From contig JAAAPF010000332.1 in assembly GCA_009908425.1 (NCBI GenBank), positions 1 to 53,425 on the forward strand: a stretch of 53,425 nt of DNA, written 5' to 3'. Below the pieces are notes generated by a model that searched no databases, had not been told where the DNA came from, and saw only the letters and a list, made by a program, of their open reading frames with translations. How positions within the stretch are numbered: position 1 is the first letter of the stretch; each line of letters opens with the position of its first letter. The translations under genes and the position numbers were made by a program. This DNA is from Alphaproteobacteria bacterium (GTDB lineage Bacteria > Pseudomonadota > Alphaproteobacteria > Geminicoccales > Geminicoccaceae). Shown one piece after another: positions 1 to 8,996 of this stretch.

Positions 1-1376
<1,376 letters not shown>

Positions 1377-1377
<1 letters not shown>

Positions 1378-2078
1378 TGGCGAGCGGCACCTTCCACACC
1401 CGGCGCGGCGAGCTCGAGACCTACTTCGACCGGACGGCGGTGGAGGCCTGGAGCCGGCTCACCTCCGACGCGCCGGTGAGCGGCATCCGCGCCACCGTCC
1501 GCGCCGGCCGCGAGGAGATGCGGGCGACGCTGCTGGGGTGGCTGCCCACCGATCTCGGCGGGCGCCGCGTGCTCGACGCCGGTTGTGGTACCGGTGCCCT
1601 GGCGGTGGAGGCGGCGCGGCGGGGCGCCGAGGTCGTCGCCGTCGACGTCGCCGCCAAGCTGATCGCGCTCGCGCGCGAGCGCGCGCCCGCCGATCTCGGC
1701 GGCGGGCGGATCGACTTCCGTACCGGCGACTTCACCGACCCGGCGCTCGGTCGCTTCGACCACGTCGTGGCGATGGATTCGTTCGTGCACTACCGCCTCG
1801 ACGACGTCGTGGGCGTGCTCGGCGAGCTGGCGGCGCGCACCGAGGCGAGCGTCGTCTTCACCTTCGCGCCGCGCACGCCGGCCTTGGCGGCGATGCACGC
1901 CGCCGGCAAGTTCTTCCCCAAGGGCGACCGCGCGCCGGCGATCCAGCCGGCACCCGAACGGCGGCTGTTCGCGCGCCTGGCCGACGCGCCGGCCTTGGCC
2001 GAGTGGCGGCGGGCGCGCACCAGGCGGATCCAGCGCGGCTTCTACACCTCCGAGGCGGTGGAGGTGACCCGGCTATGA
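1377..2078 (+). CDS. bchM: Mg-protoporphyrin IX O-methyltransferase BchM
   Basis: The enzyme transfers a methyl group from S-adenosylmethionine to the ring C propionate of Mg-protoporphyrin IX, the step after Mg-chelatase. The 233-residue product has a YFDRTAVEAW N-terminal signature, the SAM-binding motif I DAGCGTG at residues 67-73, an acidic VVAVDVA strand after it, and a C-terminal GFYTSEAVE typical of BchM. The ATG at 1377 shares its A with the bchL TGA, and the gene ends in an ATGA overlap with lhaA, so it sits inside a tightly coupled bch run. Length and motifs leave little doubt; a generic class I methyltransferase is the only alternative, and the context argues against it. Confidence 0.94.
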
Positions 2079-3511
2079 GCGCCGCCCCGGCCCGCGTCGC
2101 GAGCCTGTGGAAGACGCTCGCGCCCAAGTTCCTCCCGTTCGCCGACGCCGCCAGCGCCGAGCTGCCGTTGGCGCGGCTGTTGCGGCTGTCGCTCTTTCAG
2201 ATCTCCGTCGGCATGGCGGTGGTGCTGATCAGCGGTACGCTCAACCGGCTGATGATCGTCGAGCTCGGCGTCCAGGCCTGGCTGGTCGCCGCCATGGTCG
2301 GCCTGCCGCTCCTGTTCGCGCCGTTCCGGGCGCTGGTCGGCTTTCGCTCCGACCACCACAAGTCGCATCTGGGCTGGAAGCGCGTGCCCTACATCTGGAT
2401 GGGTACGCTGCTGCAGTTCGGCGGCCTAGCGATCATGCCGTTCGCGCTGTTGATCCTCTCGGGCGAAGCCCACGGCGGCCCGGTCTGGGCCGGCACCGCC
2501 GGCGCCGCGCTCGCCTTCCTCCTGGTCGGCGCCGGGCTGCACACCACCCAGACCGCGGGCCTGGCGCTCGCCACCGACCTGGCCGAGGAGGACAAGCGGC
2601 CGCGGGTGGTGGCGCTCCTCTACGTCATGCTGCTGGTCGGCATGGCCGGCAGTGCGATGCTGTTCGGCTGGCTGCTGCGCGACTTCACCCAGATCAAGCT
2701 CATCCAGGTGATCCAGGGCGCGGCGGTGGTCACCCTCGTGCTCAACGTGATCGCGCTCTGGAAGCAGGAGGCGCGCCGCCCCGAGCTCACCCGCCACGAC
2801 CGGCCGCGGCCGGACTTCAAGGCGGTCTGGCGCGACTTCCTGGCGGGCGGGCGCGCCGGCCGGCTCCTGATCGCGGTCGGGCTCGGCACCGCCGGCTTCA
2901 GCATGCAGGACATCCTGCTCGAGCCCTACGGCGGCGAGGTGCTGGCGCTCTCCGTCGCCGGGACCACGACGCTGACCGCAATCTTCGCCGCCGGCTCGCT
3001 CGCGGGCTTCGTGCTGGCCGCGCGGATGCTCGGCCGTGGCCTCGATCCGTTGCGCATCGCCGCGCTCGGCGCGCTCGTCGGCATCTTCGCCTTCTCCGCG
3101 GTGATCTTCGCCGGCGCGCTCACCTCGCCGTTGTTGTTCCGCCTCGGCACCGCGCTGATCGGCTTCGGCGGCGGGCTGTTCGCGGTCGGCACGCTGACCG
3201 CCGCGATGACCCTCGCCGAGGGGGGACGGAGCGGCCTCGCCCTCGGCGCCTGGGGCGCCGTGCAGGCGACCGCCGCCGGGGTCGCGATCGCGCTCGGCGG
3301 CGCGATCCGCGACGGCGTCACCACCCTCGGCGCCCAAGGCGTCCTCGGCCCGGCCTTCACCGGGCCCCAGGTCGGCTACGGCGTCGTCTACCACCTGGAG
3401 ATCGCGCTCTTGTTCGTCACCCTGGTCGCCATCGGGCCGTTGGTCCGCCGCCCGGCGCCTGCGGCCACCCCCCACCAGTCCAAGTTCGGCTTGGCCGAAT
3501 TCCCGGTCTAG
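2075..3511 (+). CDS. lhaA: Light-harvesting complex assembly protein LhaA (PucC/BCD family MFS)
   Basis: This is a 478-residue polytopic inner-membrane protein of the PucC/LhaA branch of the major facilitator superfamily. Members are needed for assembly of light-harvesting complex I and may deliver bacteriochlorophyll. The sequence shows about twelve hydrophobic segments, an RLSLFQISVGM first segment, the family motif GTLNRLMIVELG, and a basic loop FRSDHHKSHLGWKRVPYIW between early helices. The ATG at 2075 overlaps the bchM TGA (ATGA). puhA follows 24 nt downstream. In purple bacteria this gene normally lies between bchM and puhA, and promoters for puhA are known within it in Rhodobacter. I could not recognise one here. 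Confidence 0.93.
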   Translation: MSAAPARVASLWKTLAPKFLPFADAASAELPLARLLRLSLFQISVGMAVVLISGTLNRLMIVELGVQAWLVAAMVGLPLLFAPFRALVGFRSDHHKSHLGWKRVPYIWMGTLLQFGGLAIMPFALLILSGEAHGGPVWAGTAGAALAFLLVGAGLHTTQTAGLALATDLAEEDKRPRVVALLYVMLLVGMAGSAMLFGWLLRDFTQIKLIQVIQGAAVVTLVLNVIALWKQEARRPELTRHDRPRPDFKAVWRDFLAGGRAGRLLIAVGLGTAGFSMQDILLEPYGGEVLALSVAGTTTLTAIFAAGSLAGFVLAARMLGRGLDPLRIAALGALVGIFAFSAVIFAGALTSPLLFRLGTALIGFGGGLFAVGTLTAAMTLAEGGRSGLALGAWGAVQATAAGVAIALGGAIRDGVTTLGAQGVLGPAFTGPQVGYGVVYHLEIALLFVTLVAIGPLVRRPAPAATPHQSKFGLAEFPV

Positions 3512-3535
3512 CCCCCTGCCTGCGGAGGCCAAGCA

Positions 3536-4297
3536 ATGCCGTTTGGTGCCATCACTTCCCACATCGACGTCGCTCAAGTCGTCCTGTACGCGTTTTGGGT
3601 CTTCTTCTTGTTCCTGGTGCTGTATCTACGGCGCGAGGACCAGCGGGAGGGCTATCCACTGGTGAGCGAGGAGGGACCGAGCAAGCCCGGCTACTTCTAC
3701 CCGCCGGAACCCAAGAGCTATGAACTGGCGGGCGGCGGCGTGCGCAAGAGCAACCGCCCCGACCGGCCGGATCTGCCGTACCGTACCACCTCGGGCCTGA
3801 TCGGCATGCCGATCGAACCCACCGTCGACCCGCTCAAGTCCGGCCTCGGCTCGGGCTCCTACAGCAACCGCGTCGACGAGCCCGATCAGACCTTCGACGG
3901 CCACAACCGCATCGTGCCCACCCGCGTCGCGGGCGAGTACGGCGTGATGGAGGGCGACCGGGATCCGCGGGGCTACACCGTCATCGGCTCGGACGGCGTG
4001 CCCGCCGGCAAGGTCGTCGATCTTTGGGTCGACCGCGCCGAGTTCATCTTCCGCTATTTCGAGGTCGAGGTCGAAGGCGCCGCCGGCAAGCGCGTGCTGC
4101 TGCCCGTCGGCTTCACCTTCGTCAACAACCAGCGCCGGGCGGTCATCGTCGACAGCTTGCGCGCCTCGCAGTTCGCCGACGTGCCGACGCTCAAGGATCC
4201 GGACCAGGTGACCCGGCTCGAAGAGGACAAGGTCACCGCGTTCTACGGCGGTGGCTACCTCTACAGCAGCGAGCAGCGGGCGGAGCCGGTGCTGTGA
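3536..4297 (+). CDS. puhA: Photosynthetic reaction centre H subunit
   Basis: PuhA caps the L-M core of the type II reaction centre and shapes proton delivery to the secondary quinone. The 253-residue product has the expected plan. A short periplasmic start is followed by one membrane helix at about residues 12-31, then the conserved cytoplasmic run LRREDQREGYPL. The PRC-barrel domain includes GLIGMPIEP, GTVVDLWVDR-like VVDLWVDRAEFIFRY and VLLPVGFTFVN. A clear ribosome-binding site, GGAGG, precedes the ATG. The gene ends in a GTGA overlap with puhB. It is present as a single intact copy, so the organism should be able to make type II reaction centres if pufLM exists outside this window. Confidence 0.97.
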   Translation: MPFGAITSHIDVAQVVLYAFWVFFLFLVLYLRREDQREGYPLVSEEGPSKPGYFYPPEPKSYELAGGGVRKSNRPDRPDLPYRTTSGLIGMPIEPTVDPLKSGLGSGSYSNRVDEPDQTFDGHNRIVPTRVAGEYGVMEGDRDPRGYTVIGSDGVPAGKVVDLWVDRAEFIFRYFEVEVEGAAGKRVLLPVGFTFVNNQRRAVIVDSLRASQFADVPTLKDPDQVTRLEEDKVTAFYGGGYLYSSEQRAEPVL

Positions 4298-4950
4298 CGA
4301 TCCGCGAGCACGACTACGAGCCGGTCCGGGGCCTCCCGGAACGGCTCCCGCCGGGGGAGGAGGTCCTCTGGCAGGGCGCGCCGGACTGGCGCGCCCTCGC
4401 CCGTCGCGCGTTCCACGCCGACAAGGTGGCGCTATACTTCGCGCTGTTGCTGGTCTGGCAGGCGGCGCTGGTCGTCGGCCAGGGTCGGCCGGCGGGCGAA
4501 CTCGCCTCCGCCGCACTGTGGTACGTGCCGATGGGCACGATCGCCGCCGGCATCCTCGCCTTCTTCGCCTGGATCAACGCCCGGATGACGGTTTACACCA
4601 TCACCAACCGTCGCGTGGTGGTGAAGTTCGGGGTGGCGCTGCCGATGACGGTCAACCTGCCGTTCGGCATCGTCCGCGACGTCAAGCTCAAGAGCTACCG
4701 CGACGGCACGGGCGATCTGGCGCTCGAACTCGGCGGCGAGGAGCGGATCTTCTACCTTCATCTCTGGCCGCACGTCCGCCGCTGGCGCTTCGTCAATCCG
4801 CAGCCGATGCTGCGGGTCGTGCCCGGTGCCGCCGAGGCCGGCGAGCGGTTGGTGGACGCCATGCGCCGCTTCGAGGCGGACGAGACCCAGCCGTCGGCCG
4901 AGACCGCCGGCGCCGCCCCGCGCGTGCAACAGTTCGCGGCGGCCGGCTGA
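4294..4950 (+). CDS. puhB: Photosynthetic complex assembly protein PuhB (PH-like domain)
   Basis: PuhB is a membrane protein that helps assemble the reaction centre, apparently by acting on PuhA. The 218-residue product starts with LPPGEEVLWQGAPDW, the usual opening of YdbS-type bacterial PH domains. Two membrane segments follow at about residues 43-64 and 74-98. After them comes a PH-like block with TVYTITNRRVVVKFG and PFGIVRDVKLKSY. The start is the GTG at 4294 that overlaps the puhA stop by 4 nt. The C-terminal 25 residues are Ala-rich and probably disordered. Position directly after puhA is the standard one, and supports the name. Confidence 0.93.
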   Translation: MTIREHDYEPVRGLPERLPPGEEVLWQGAPDWRALARRAFHADKVALYFALLLVWQAALVVGQGRPAGELASAALWYVPMGTIAAGILAFFAWINARMTVYTITNRRVVVKFGVALPMTVNLPFGIVRDVKLKSYRDGTGDLALELGGEERIFYLHLWPHVRRWRFVNPQPMLRVVPGAAEAGERLVDAMRRFEADETQPSAETAGAAPRVQQFAAAG

Positions 4951-4975
4951 ACCGCGCCAGGAGGGACCCACCACC

Positions 4976-5461
4976 ATGAAGTCGACGAGCACCCGCAATC
5001 TCGAACGCAGTCGCGCCGGGGCCGGCCTACCGCGGGGCGCGCTCTACGGCGCCTTCGGCCTGGTCGCCCTCACGCTCGTGCTCGTCTTCGCCGACCAGGC
5101 CACCGACGCGATGCGCGGCGAGCAGACCACCACCTCGCCCCAGAGCGTCCATCGGCTCGCCTTCGCGATCGACGGCGAGGACGGCCCGATCACCGTCACC
5201 CGGGCCGAGACCGGCGCCGAGTTGGCGGTCTTCGCCGCCGACGACAGCCGCTTTCTCAGGCGGGTGGTCACCAGCCTGGTCGACAAGCGCGAGCGCGCGG
5301 ACATCGCCACCGACCGACCGTTCGATCTGATCCGCTGGTCCGACGGCACCATGATCCTCGCCGACCCGACCAACGGCCAGTACATGCCGCTCAACGGCTT
5401 CGGCACCGACAACGAACGGGCCTTCCGCCGGCTCTTCCTGGCCGCGGGCGACGGCTCGTGA
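4976..5461 (+). CDS. puhC: Photosynthetic complex assembly protein PuhC
   Basis: PuhC is a small membrane-anchored protein needed for full levels of the reaction centre-LH1 core complex in Rhodobacter. The 161-residue product has a basic N-terminus, one membrane helix at about residues 21-39, and a periplasmic domain containing FAIDGEDGPITVTRAETG and a conserved FLRRVVTSLVDKR block. The start ATG follows the ribosome-binding site GGAGGGA by a good distance, and the gap to puhB is 25 nt. The stop TGA overlaps a GTG start of the next small ORF. The family is recognisable from the PITVTRAETG and NGYGLxDNERAFRR-like ends (here NGFGTDNERAFRR). Confidence 0.92.
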   Translation: MKSTSTRNLERSRAGAGLPRGALYGAFGLVALTLVLVFADQATDAMRGEQTTTSPQSVHRLAFAIDGEDGPITVTRAETGAELAVFAADDSRFLRRVVTSLVDKRERADIATDRPFDLIRWSDGTMILADPTNGQYMPLNGFGTDNERAFRRLFLAAGDGS

Positions 5462-5658
5462 ACCTCGCGGCGCTCGCGCCGGGTGGGACCGTCGTCGCCG
5501 ACCGGCGGCGCGCCGCGACCGCCGCCGGCGAGTTCCGCGACCGGCTGGAACGGCTTGCGCTCACGGGTCGCGCCGCTTTGGCCGTCGCCGGCCTTTACCG
5601 GTTGGCGGTGAATCCCCACCACATTCTTTTACAGGTGCGGTTGGCGCCCGCCTGGTAG
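5458..5658 (+). CDS. Small translationally coupled ORF in the puhD position
   Basis: This 66-codon ORF begins at a GTG that overlaps the puhC stop by 4 nt (GTGA) and stops 19 nt before puhE. It fills almost the whole gap between two genes of the same operon. The product has a helical, Arg/Ala-rich middle (EFRDRLERLALTGRAALAVA) and the C-terminus HHILLQVRLAPAW; there is no strong membrane helix. In Rhodobacter a short ORF named puhD lies between puhC and puhE, and I infer a positional equivalent. I cannot claim sequence homology, because such short proteins diverge quickly. A remnant of a longer gene is the other option. Confidence 0.5.
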   Translation: MNLAALAPGGTVVADRRRAATAAGEFRDRLERLALTGRAALAVAGLYRLAVNPHHILLQVRLAPAW

Positions 5659-5677
5659 TCCACGGAGACGGCGTTCG

Positions 5678-6550
5678 ATGTCGGAATACGGCGGTCCGAT
5701 CCTGTTCGCGCTCTTGCTCTGGTGGTCGAGCACTGGCGCCGTTCTCTACCTCGTCGGCCTCCCGCGCCGGAGCTTCCGTTGGAGCCTGGCGGGCGCCACC
5801 GCGCTGGCGGCGGCGTCGATCGCCGGGCTGATCGCGCTCGCCGACACCGTGACCCCTATGGGCGCCTATCTCGGCTTCGCCTGCGGGCTGGGCCTGTGGG
5901 CGTGGCACGAGACCAGCTTTCTGTTGGGTTTCGTCACCGGCCCCCGGCGCCGCGTGCAACACCACGCCGCCGGCTGGCGGCGCTTTCGCGACGCGCTCGG
6001 CACCCTCGTCTACCACGAGCTCGCGATCCTCGTGACCGCCGTCGCCCTCGCCTGGCTGTTGTGGGACGCCGCCAATCAGGTCGGGCTCTGGGCCTTTTTG
6101 TTGTTGTGGATCATGCGGCTGAGCGCCAAGCTCAACATCTTCCTCGGCGTGCCGAACATGAACGAAGAGTTCCTCCCCGCTCATCTCGGCTTCTTGCGGA
6201 GCTATTTCCGCAAACGGGCGATGAATGCGCTGTTTCCGCTGTCGGTGACGATCGGCACGCTGGGTTTCATCTGGCTGCTCGGGCGCGGCTTGGCGCTCGA
6301 GGCGAGCGCGTTCGAGGCGTCGGCGTGCCTGATGCTGGCGGCGATGCTGGCGCTCGCGGTGCTGGAGCACTGGTTCCTGGTGTTGCCGGTGCCCGATGCC
6401 GCGCTGTGGCGCTGGGCGATGCCGGCGGCGCGTGACCAACCGCCCGCCGCGAACGGCCGGCCGTCGGGACCCGACGACGGCCGTACCTCGCGCCGGGTCG
6501 CGCCGTCCCTGGCGCCGACCACGCCGCTCCGCAAACACCCCTCGACCTGA
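5678..6550 (+). CDS. puhE: Putative photosynthetic complex assembly protein PuhE (DUF3623)
   Basis: The 290-residue product is a polytopic membrane protein of the PuhE family, found next to puhABC in purple bacteria. Loss of PuhE in Rhodobacter capsulatus alters bacteriochlorophyll output and reaction-centre levels. About seven hydrophobic segments can be seen. Family motifs include GLWAWHETSFLLGFVTGPRR, YHELAIL, and the strongly conserved RLSAKLNIFLGVPNMNEEFLP with FFRKRxMN-like YFRKRAMNALFPLS. A GGAGA ribosome-binding site precedes the ATG. The last ~45 residues are hydrophilic and low complexity. In many relatives acsF precedes puhE and hemA follows; neither is here. The operon ends against convergent ribosomal protein genes. 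Confidence 0.92.
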   Translation: MSEYGGPILFALLLWWSSTGAVLYLVGLPRRSFRWSLAGATALAAASIAGLIALADTVTPMGAYLGFACGLGLWAWHETSFLLGFVTGPRRRVQHHAAGWRRFRDALGTLVYHELAILVTAVALAWLLWDAANQVGLWAFLLLWIMRLSAKLNIFLGVPNMNEEFLPAHLGFLRSYFRKRAMNALFPLSVTIGTLGFIWLLGRGLALEASAFEASACLMLAAMLALAVLEHWFLVLPVPDAALWRWAMPAARDQPPAANGRPSGPDDGRTSRRVAPSLAPTTPLRKHPST

Positions 6551-6604
6551 CACCGCCCCGATCGTTCGCGGCAACCGGCCGGCCGCAAGTAGCGTCGCCG
6601 GCAA

Positions 6605-6632
6605 ACGCCCGCTTCGAACGCCGCGCGGGCGT
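6605..6632. terminator. Hairpin between convergent puhE and rpsI
   Basis: A perfect 8-bp stem (6605-6612 with 6625-6632, ACGCCCGC against GCGGGCGT) encloses a 12-nt loop. It lies between the convergent puhE and rpsI 3' ends and touches the rpsI stop codon. There is no clear T-run on either side, so this is a plausible bidirectional terminator or RNA 3' stabiliser and not a textbook intrinsic terminator. Confidence 0.4.
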
Positions 6633-7120
6633 CAGCGCTTGGAGAACTGGAAGCTGCGCCGGGCCTTGGCCTTGCCGTACTTCTTGCGCTCGACCTCGCG
6701 GTCATCCCGGGTCAGAAAGCCGCCGGCCTTGAGCGCCGGCCGCAGATTCGGATCGTACAGCGTGAGCGCCCGGCTGATGCCGTGACGCACCGCTCCCGCC
6801 TGACCCGAGAGCCCGCCGCCCACCACGGTGCAGTAGACGTCGAAATGGTGCGGCCGGTTCACTGCACCGAAGGGCTGGCGCAGGATCATCTGCAGGGTCG
6901 GCCGCGCGAAGTAGGTCTCGATGTCCTTGCCGTTGACCGTCACCTTGCCGGTGCCCGGCTTCACCCACACCCGGGCGATGGCGTTCTTGCGCCGGCCGGT
7001 GGCGTAGGAGCGGCCGAAGCGGTCGATCTTGGGCTCGGCCGGTTCGGGCGCCGCCTCGGTGGCGACGCCGCCGGGCTTGGTGAGATCCTTGAGGTCGGCG
7101 AGCGTGCGGGTCTCAGCCAT
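6632..7120 (-). CDS. rpsI: 30S ribosomal protein S9
   Basis: S9 sits in the head of the small ribosomal subunit, with its basic tail reaching the P-site tRNA. The 162-residue product has an acidic N-terminal extension of ~35 residues, as usual in alphaproteobacteria. The core follows with [37 protein letters not shown] and the C-terminal [14 protein letters not shown], which ends in the expected Lys-Arg. The start ATG overlaps the end of rplM by 8 nt, the normal rplM-rpsI pairing. Together with rplM it converges on puhE. Confidence 0.97.
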   Translation of the reverse strand: MAETRTLADLKDLTKPGGVATEAAPEPAEPKIDRFGRSYATGRRKNAIARVWVKPGTGKVTVNGKDIETYFARPTLQMILRQPFGAVNRPHHFDVYCTVVGGGLSGQAGAVRHGISRALTLYDPNLRPALKAGGFLTRDDREVERKKYGKAKARRSFQFSKR

Positions 7121-7586
7121 GGCTCTTCTCGGTGGTGTTCTTCGTGTTCAGCGCGGCGACGTCCAGCGGCGCCGGCTGTTGGGCCCGATGGGGGTGGTCG
7201 GGGCCGGCGTAGACGTGGAGCTTCTTGAGTTGGCGGCGGCCGAGCGGCCCCTTCGGAACCATCCGCTCCACGGCCTTCTGAATGACGCGCTCGGGGTGGC
7301 GCCCGTCGAGCACCTTGTCGACCGTACGTTCCTTGAGCCCGCCGGGATAGCCGGTGTGCCAGTGGTAGGTCTTCTGCCGGCGCTTCTTGCCGGTCAGCTG
7401 GACCTTCTCGGCGTTGACGACGACGACGTGGTCGCCCGTGTCGATGTGGGGAGTGTACATCGCCTTGTGCTTGCCGCGCAGCCGCGTGGCGACCAGCGCG
7501 GCGAGCCGGCCGAGCACCAGGTTCTCCGCGTCGACGAGCACCCACGCCGGCGAGACGTCCGCCGGACGCGCGCTGTAGGTCTTCAT
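7113..7586 (-). CDS. rplM: 50S ribosomal protein L13
   Basis: L13 is an early-assembling large-subunit protein. The 157-residue product contains [15 protein letters not shown] at the N-terminus, the [16 protein letters not shown] strand, [14 protein letters not shown] and the [25 protein letters not shown] core. A ~15-residue C-terminal extension goes beyond the Escherichia coli length. The frame is open 20 codons further upstream, but [15 protein letters not shown] is the conserved family start, so I place the ATG at 7586. The stop lies inside rpsI. No other gene shares the operon upstream; the next gene on this strand, a thioesterase, ends 90 nt away. Confidence 0.97.
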   Translation of the reverse strand: MKTYSARPADVSPAWVLVDAENLVLGRLAALVATRLRGKHKAMYTPHIDTGDHVVVVNAEKVQLTGKKRRQKTYHWHTGYPGGLKERTVDKVLDGRHPERVIQKAVERMVPKGPLGRRQLKKLHVYAGPDHPHRAQQPAPLDVAALNTKNTTEKSHG

Positions 7587-7676
7587 GGATCCGTCCAATC
7601 CGAAACCGGCGATCCGCCACGGCCCGAGTGAAAACGCACCGGGCACGGCCGCCGTACGACAGTGTGAGCGGGTGTG

Positions 7677-8132
7677 CTACGCCTCGCGCGCGGACGCGTC
7701 AACGCCGCTCGCCGGCGGCACCGAGTACGTCCCGACGACGTGCGCCACCGGCTGCGCGTCGGGCTGGGCGGTCACCTCGCACTCGCCGATGATCAGCCGC
7801 TTGCCGGCCTTGAGGGTACGGGCACGGCCGAGCAGGGCACCGGGGTGCGGTTTGGCCAGGAAGTGCACGGTGAGGTCGGTGGTGACCGCCAGCGGCACCC
7901 GGCCGACATGGCTCAACGCGACGCCGTAGAGCGCGATGTCGGCGAGCGCCATGATCGCCGGGCCACAGATGGTGCCGCCGGGGCGCAGCAGCAGCTCGCG
8001 GTAGGGCAGCCGCACCAGCACCTCGCCCTCGCGGAAATGCACCACCTCGACGTCGAGCATGCCGACATAGGGCACGCCCTCGGCCGCCAGCTCGGCGAAG
8101 CCCGCCGCGTCCAGAGCCTCGCCGATCCGCAT
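7677..8132 (-). CDS. PaaI-like hotdog thioesterase
   Basis: The 151-residue product looks like a hotdog-fold acyl-CoA thioesterase of the PaaI/YdiI group. The central helix region reads GGTICGPAIMALADIALYG, where the family has HGGxxxxxxD; the Asp is kept but the usual His-Gly pair is replaced by Cys-Gly-Pro. The following strand TTDLTVHFLAKPHPG matches the conserved substrate-binding strand. The ATG at 8132 follows a strong GAGGAG site. It is divergent from the enoyl-CoA hydratase-like gene, with 72 nt between the starts, so a shared regulatory region and a related acyl-CoA role are likely. The substrate cannot be read from sequence. Confidence 0.82.
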   Translation of the reverse strand: MRIGEALDAAGFAELAAEGVPYVGMLDVEVVHFREGEVLVRLPYRELLLRPGGTICGPAIMALADIALYGVALSHVGRVPLAVTTDLTVHFLAKPHPGALLGRARTLKAGKRLIIGECEVTAQPDAQPVAHVVGTYSVPPASGVDASAREA

Positions 8133-8204
8133 CGTGCTCTCCTCTCGCCCGATCGCCCGCGGGCGTTTAAGACAGGGAGCGAGCCCACGGAAGGGAGGAT
8201 CACG

Positions 8205-8996
8205 ATGCCCGACGCGCCCGACCAGCCGATGCTGTTGCGCGCCGCGGAGGGCGGCGTCGTCAACCTCACGCTCAACCGCCCGCAGGCGTTCAACAGTCTG
8301 AGCGAGGCGTTGATCGAGGCGATCCAGCGCGAACTCGACCGGATCGAGGCCGACGACGACGCCCGCGTGCTGGTGCTCCGCGGCAACGGTAAGGCCTTCT
8401 CCGCCGGCCACGACCTCAAGGAGATGGGCGAGAACCGCACGCGCGAGGATCTGGCCCGCCTCTTTCAGCGCTGCTCGGCGATGATGACGCGGCTCGCCAA
8501 GCTGCCGGTGCCGGTCGTCGCCGTCGTCGACGGCATCGCCACCGCCGCCGGCTGCCAGCTGGTGGCGGCCTGCGACCTCGCCGTCGCCAGCGACCGCGCG
8601 CGCTTCGCGACCTCGGGGGTGAAATACGGTCTCTTCTGCTCGACGCCGATGGTGGCGCTGTCGCGCAACGTCCCGCGCAAGCCGGCGCTGGAGATGCTGC
8701 TGACGGGCGACTTCATCGACGCGGCGACGGCCGAGCGCCACGGCCTCGTCAACGAGGTCGCGCCGGCGGCTCAGCTGGAGGACGCCGTCGGTCGCCTCAC
8801 CGCCCGGCTGGTCGACAAGCCCAAGGACGTGCTGGCACTCGGCAAGCGCGCGTTCTACGCGCAGCTCGAGATGGGCCTGGAGGAGGCCTACGCCTTCACC
8901 ACCGAGGCCATCGTCGACAACGCCCTGATGGCCGACTTCGACGAGGGACTCACCGCCTTCAAGGAGAAGCGCCAGCCGCGCTGGAACGCCTCGTGA
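8205..8996 (+). CDS. Enoyl-CoA hydratase/isomerase family protein (ECHDC3-like)
   Basis: This is a crotonase-fold protein of 263 residues. The oxyanion-hole segments are visible as KAFSAGHDLKEM and GIATAAGCQLVAACDLAVAS. The segment that carries the catalytic glutamate in true hydratases reads TSGVKYGLFCSTPMVALSR here. This is the pattern of the ECHDC3 group and it lacks the usual acid, so a different reaction or a non-hydratase role is likely. The start follows GGGAGGA. The stop overlaps the next GTG (GTGA), which opens a four-gene coupled operon ending in a sulfhydrylase. The family is certain; the reaction is open. Confidence 0.9.
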   Translation: MPDAPDQPMLLRAAEGGVVNLTLNRPQAFNSLSEALIEAIQRELDRIEADDDARVLVLRGNGKAFSAGHDLKEMGENRTREDLARLFQRCSAMMTRLAKLPVPVVAVVDGIATAAGCQLVAACDLAVASDRARFATSGVKYGLFCSTPMVALSRNVPRKPALEMLLTGDFIDAATAERHGLVNEVAPAAQLEDAVGRLTARLVDKPKDVLALGKRAFYAQLEMGLEEAYAFTTEAIVDNALMADFDEGLTAFKEKRQPRWNAS

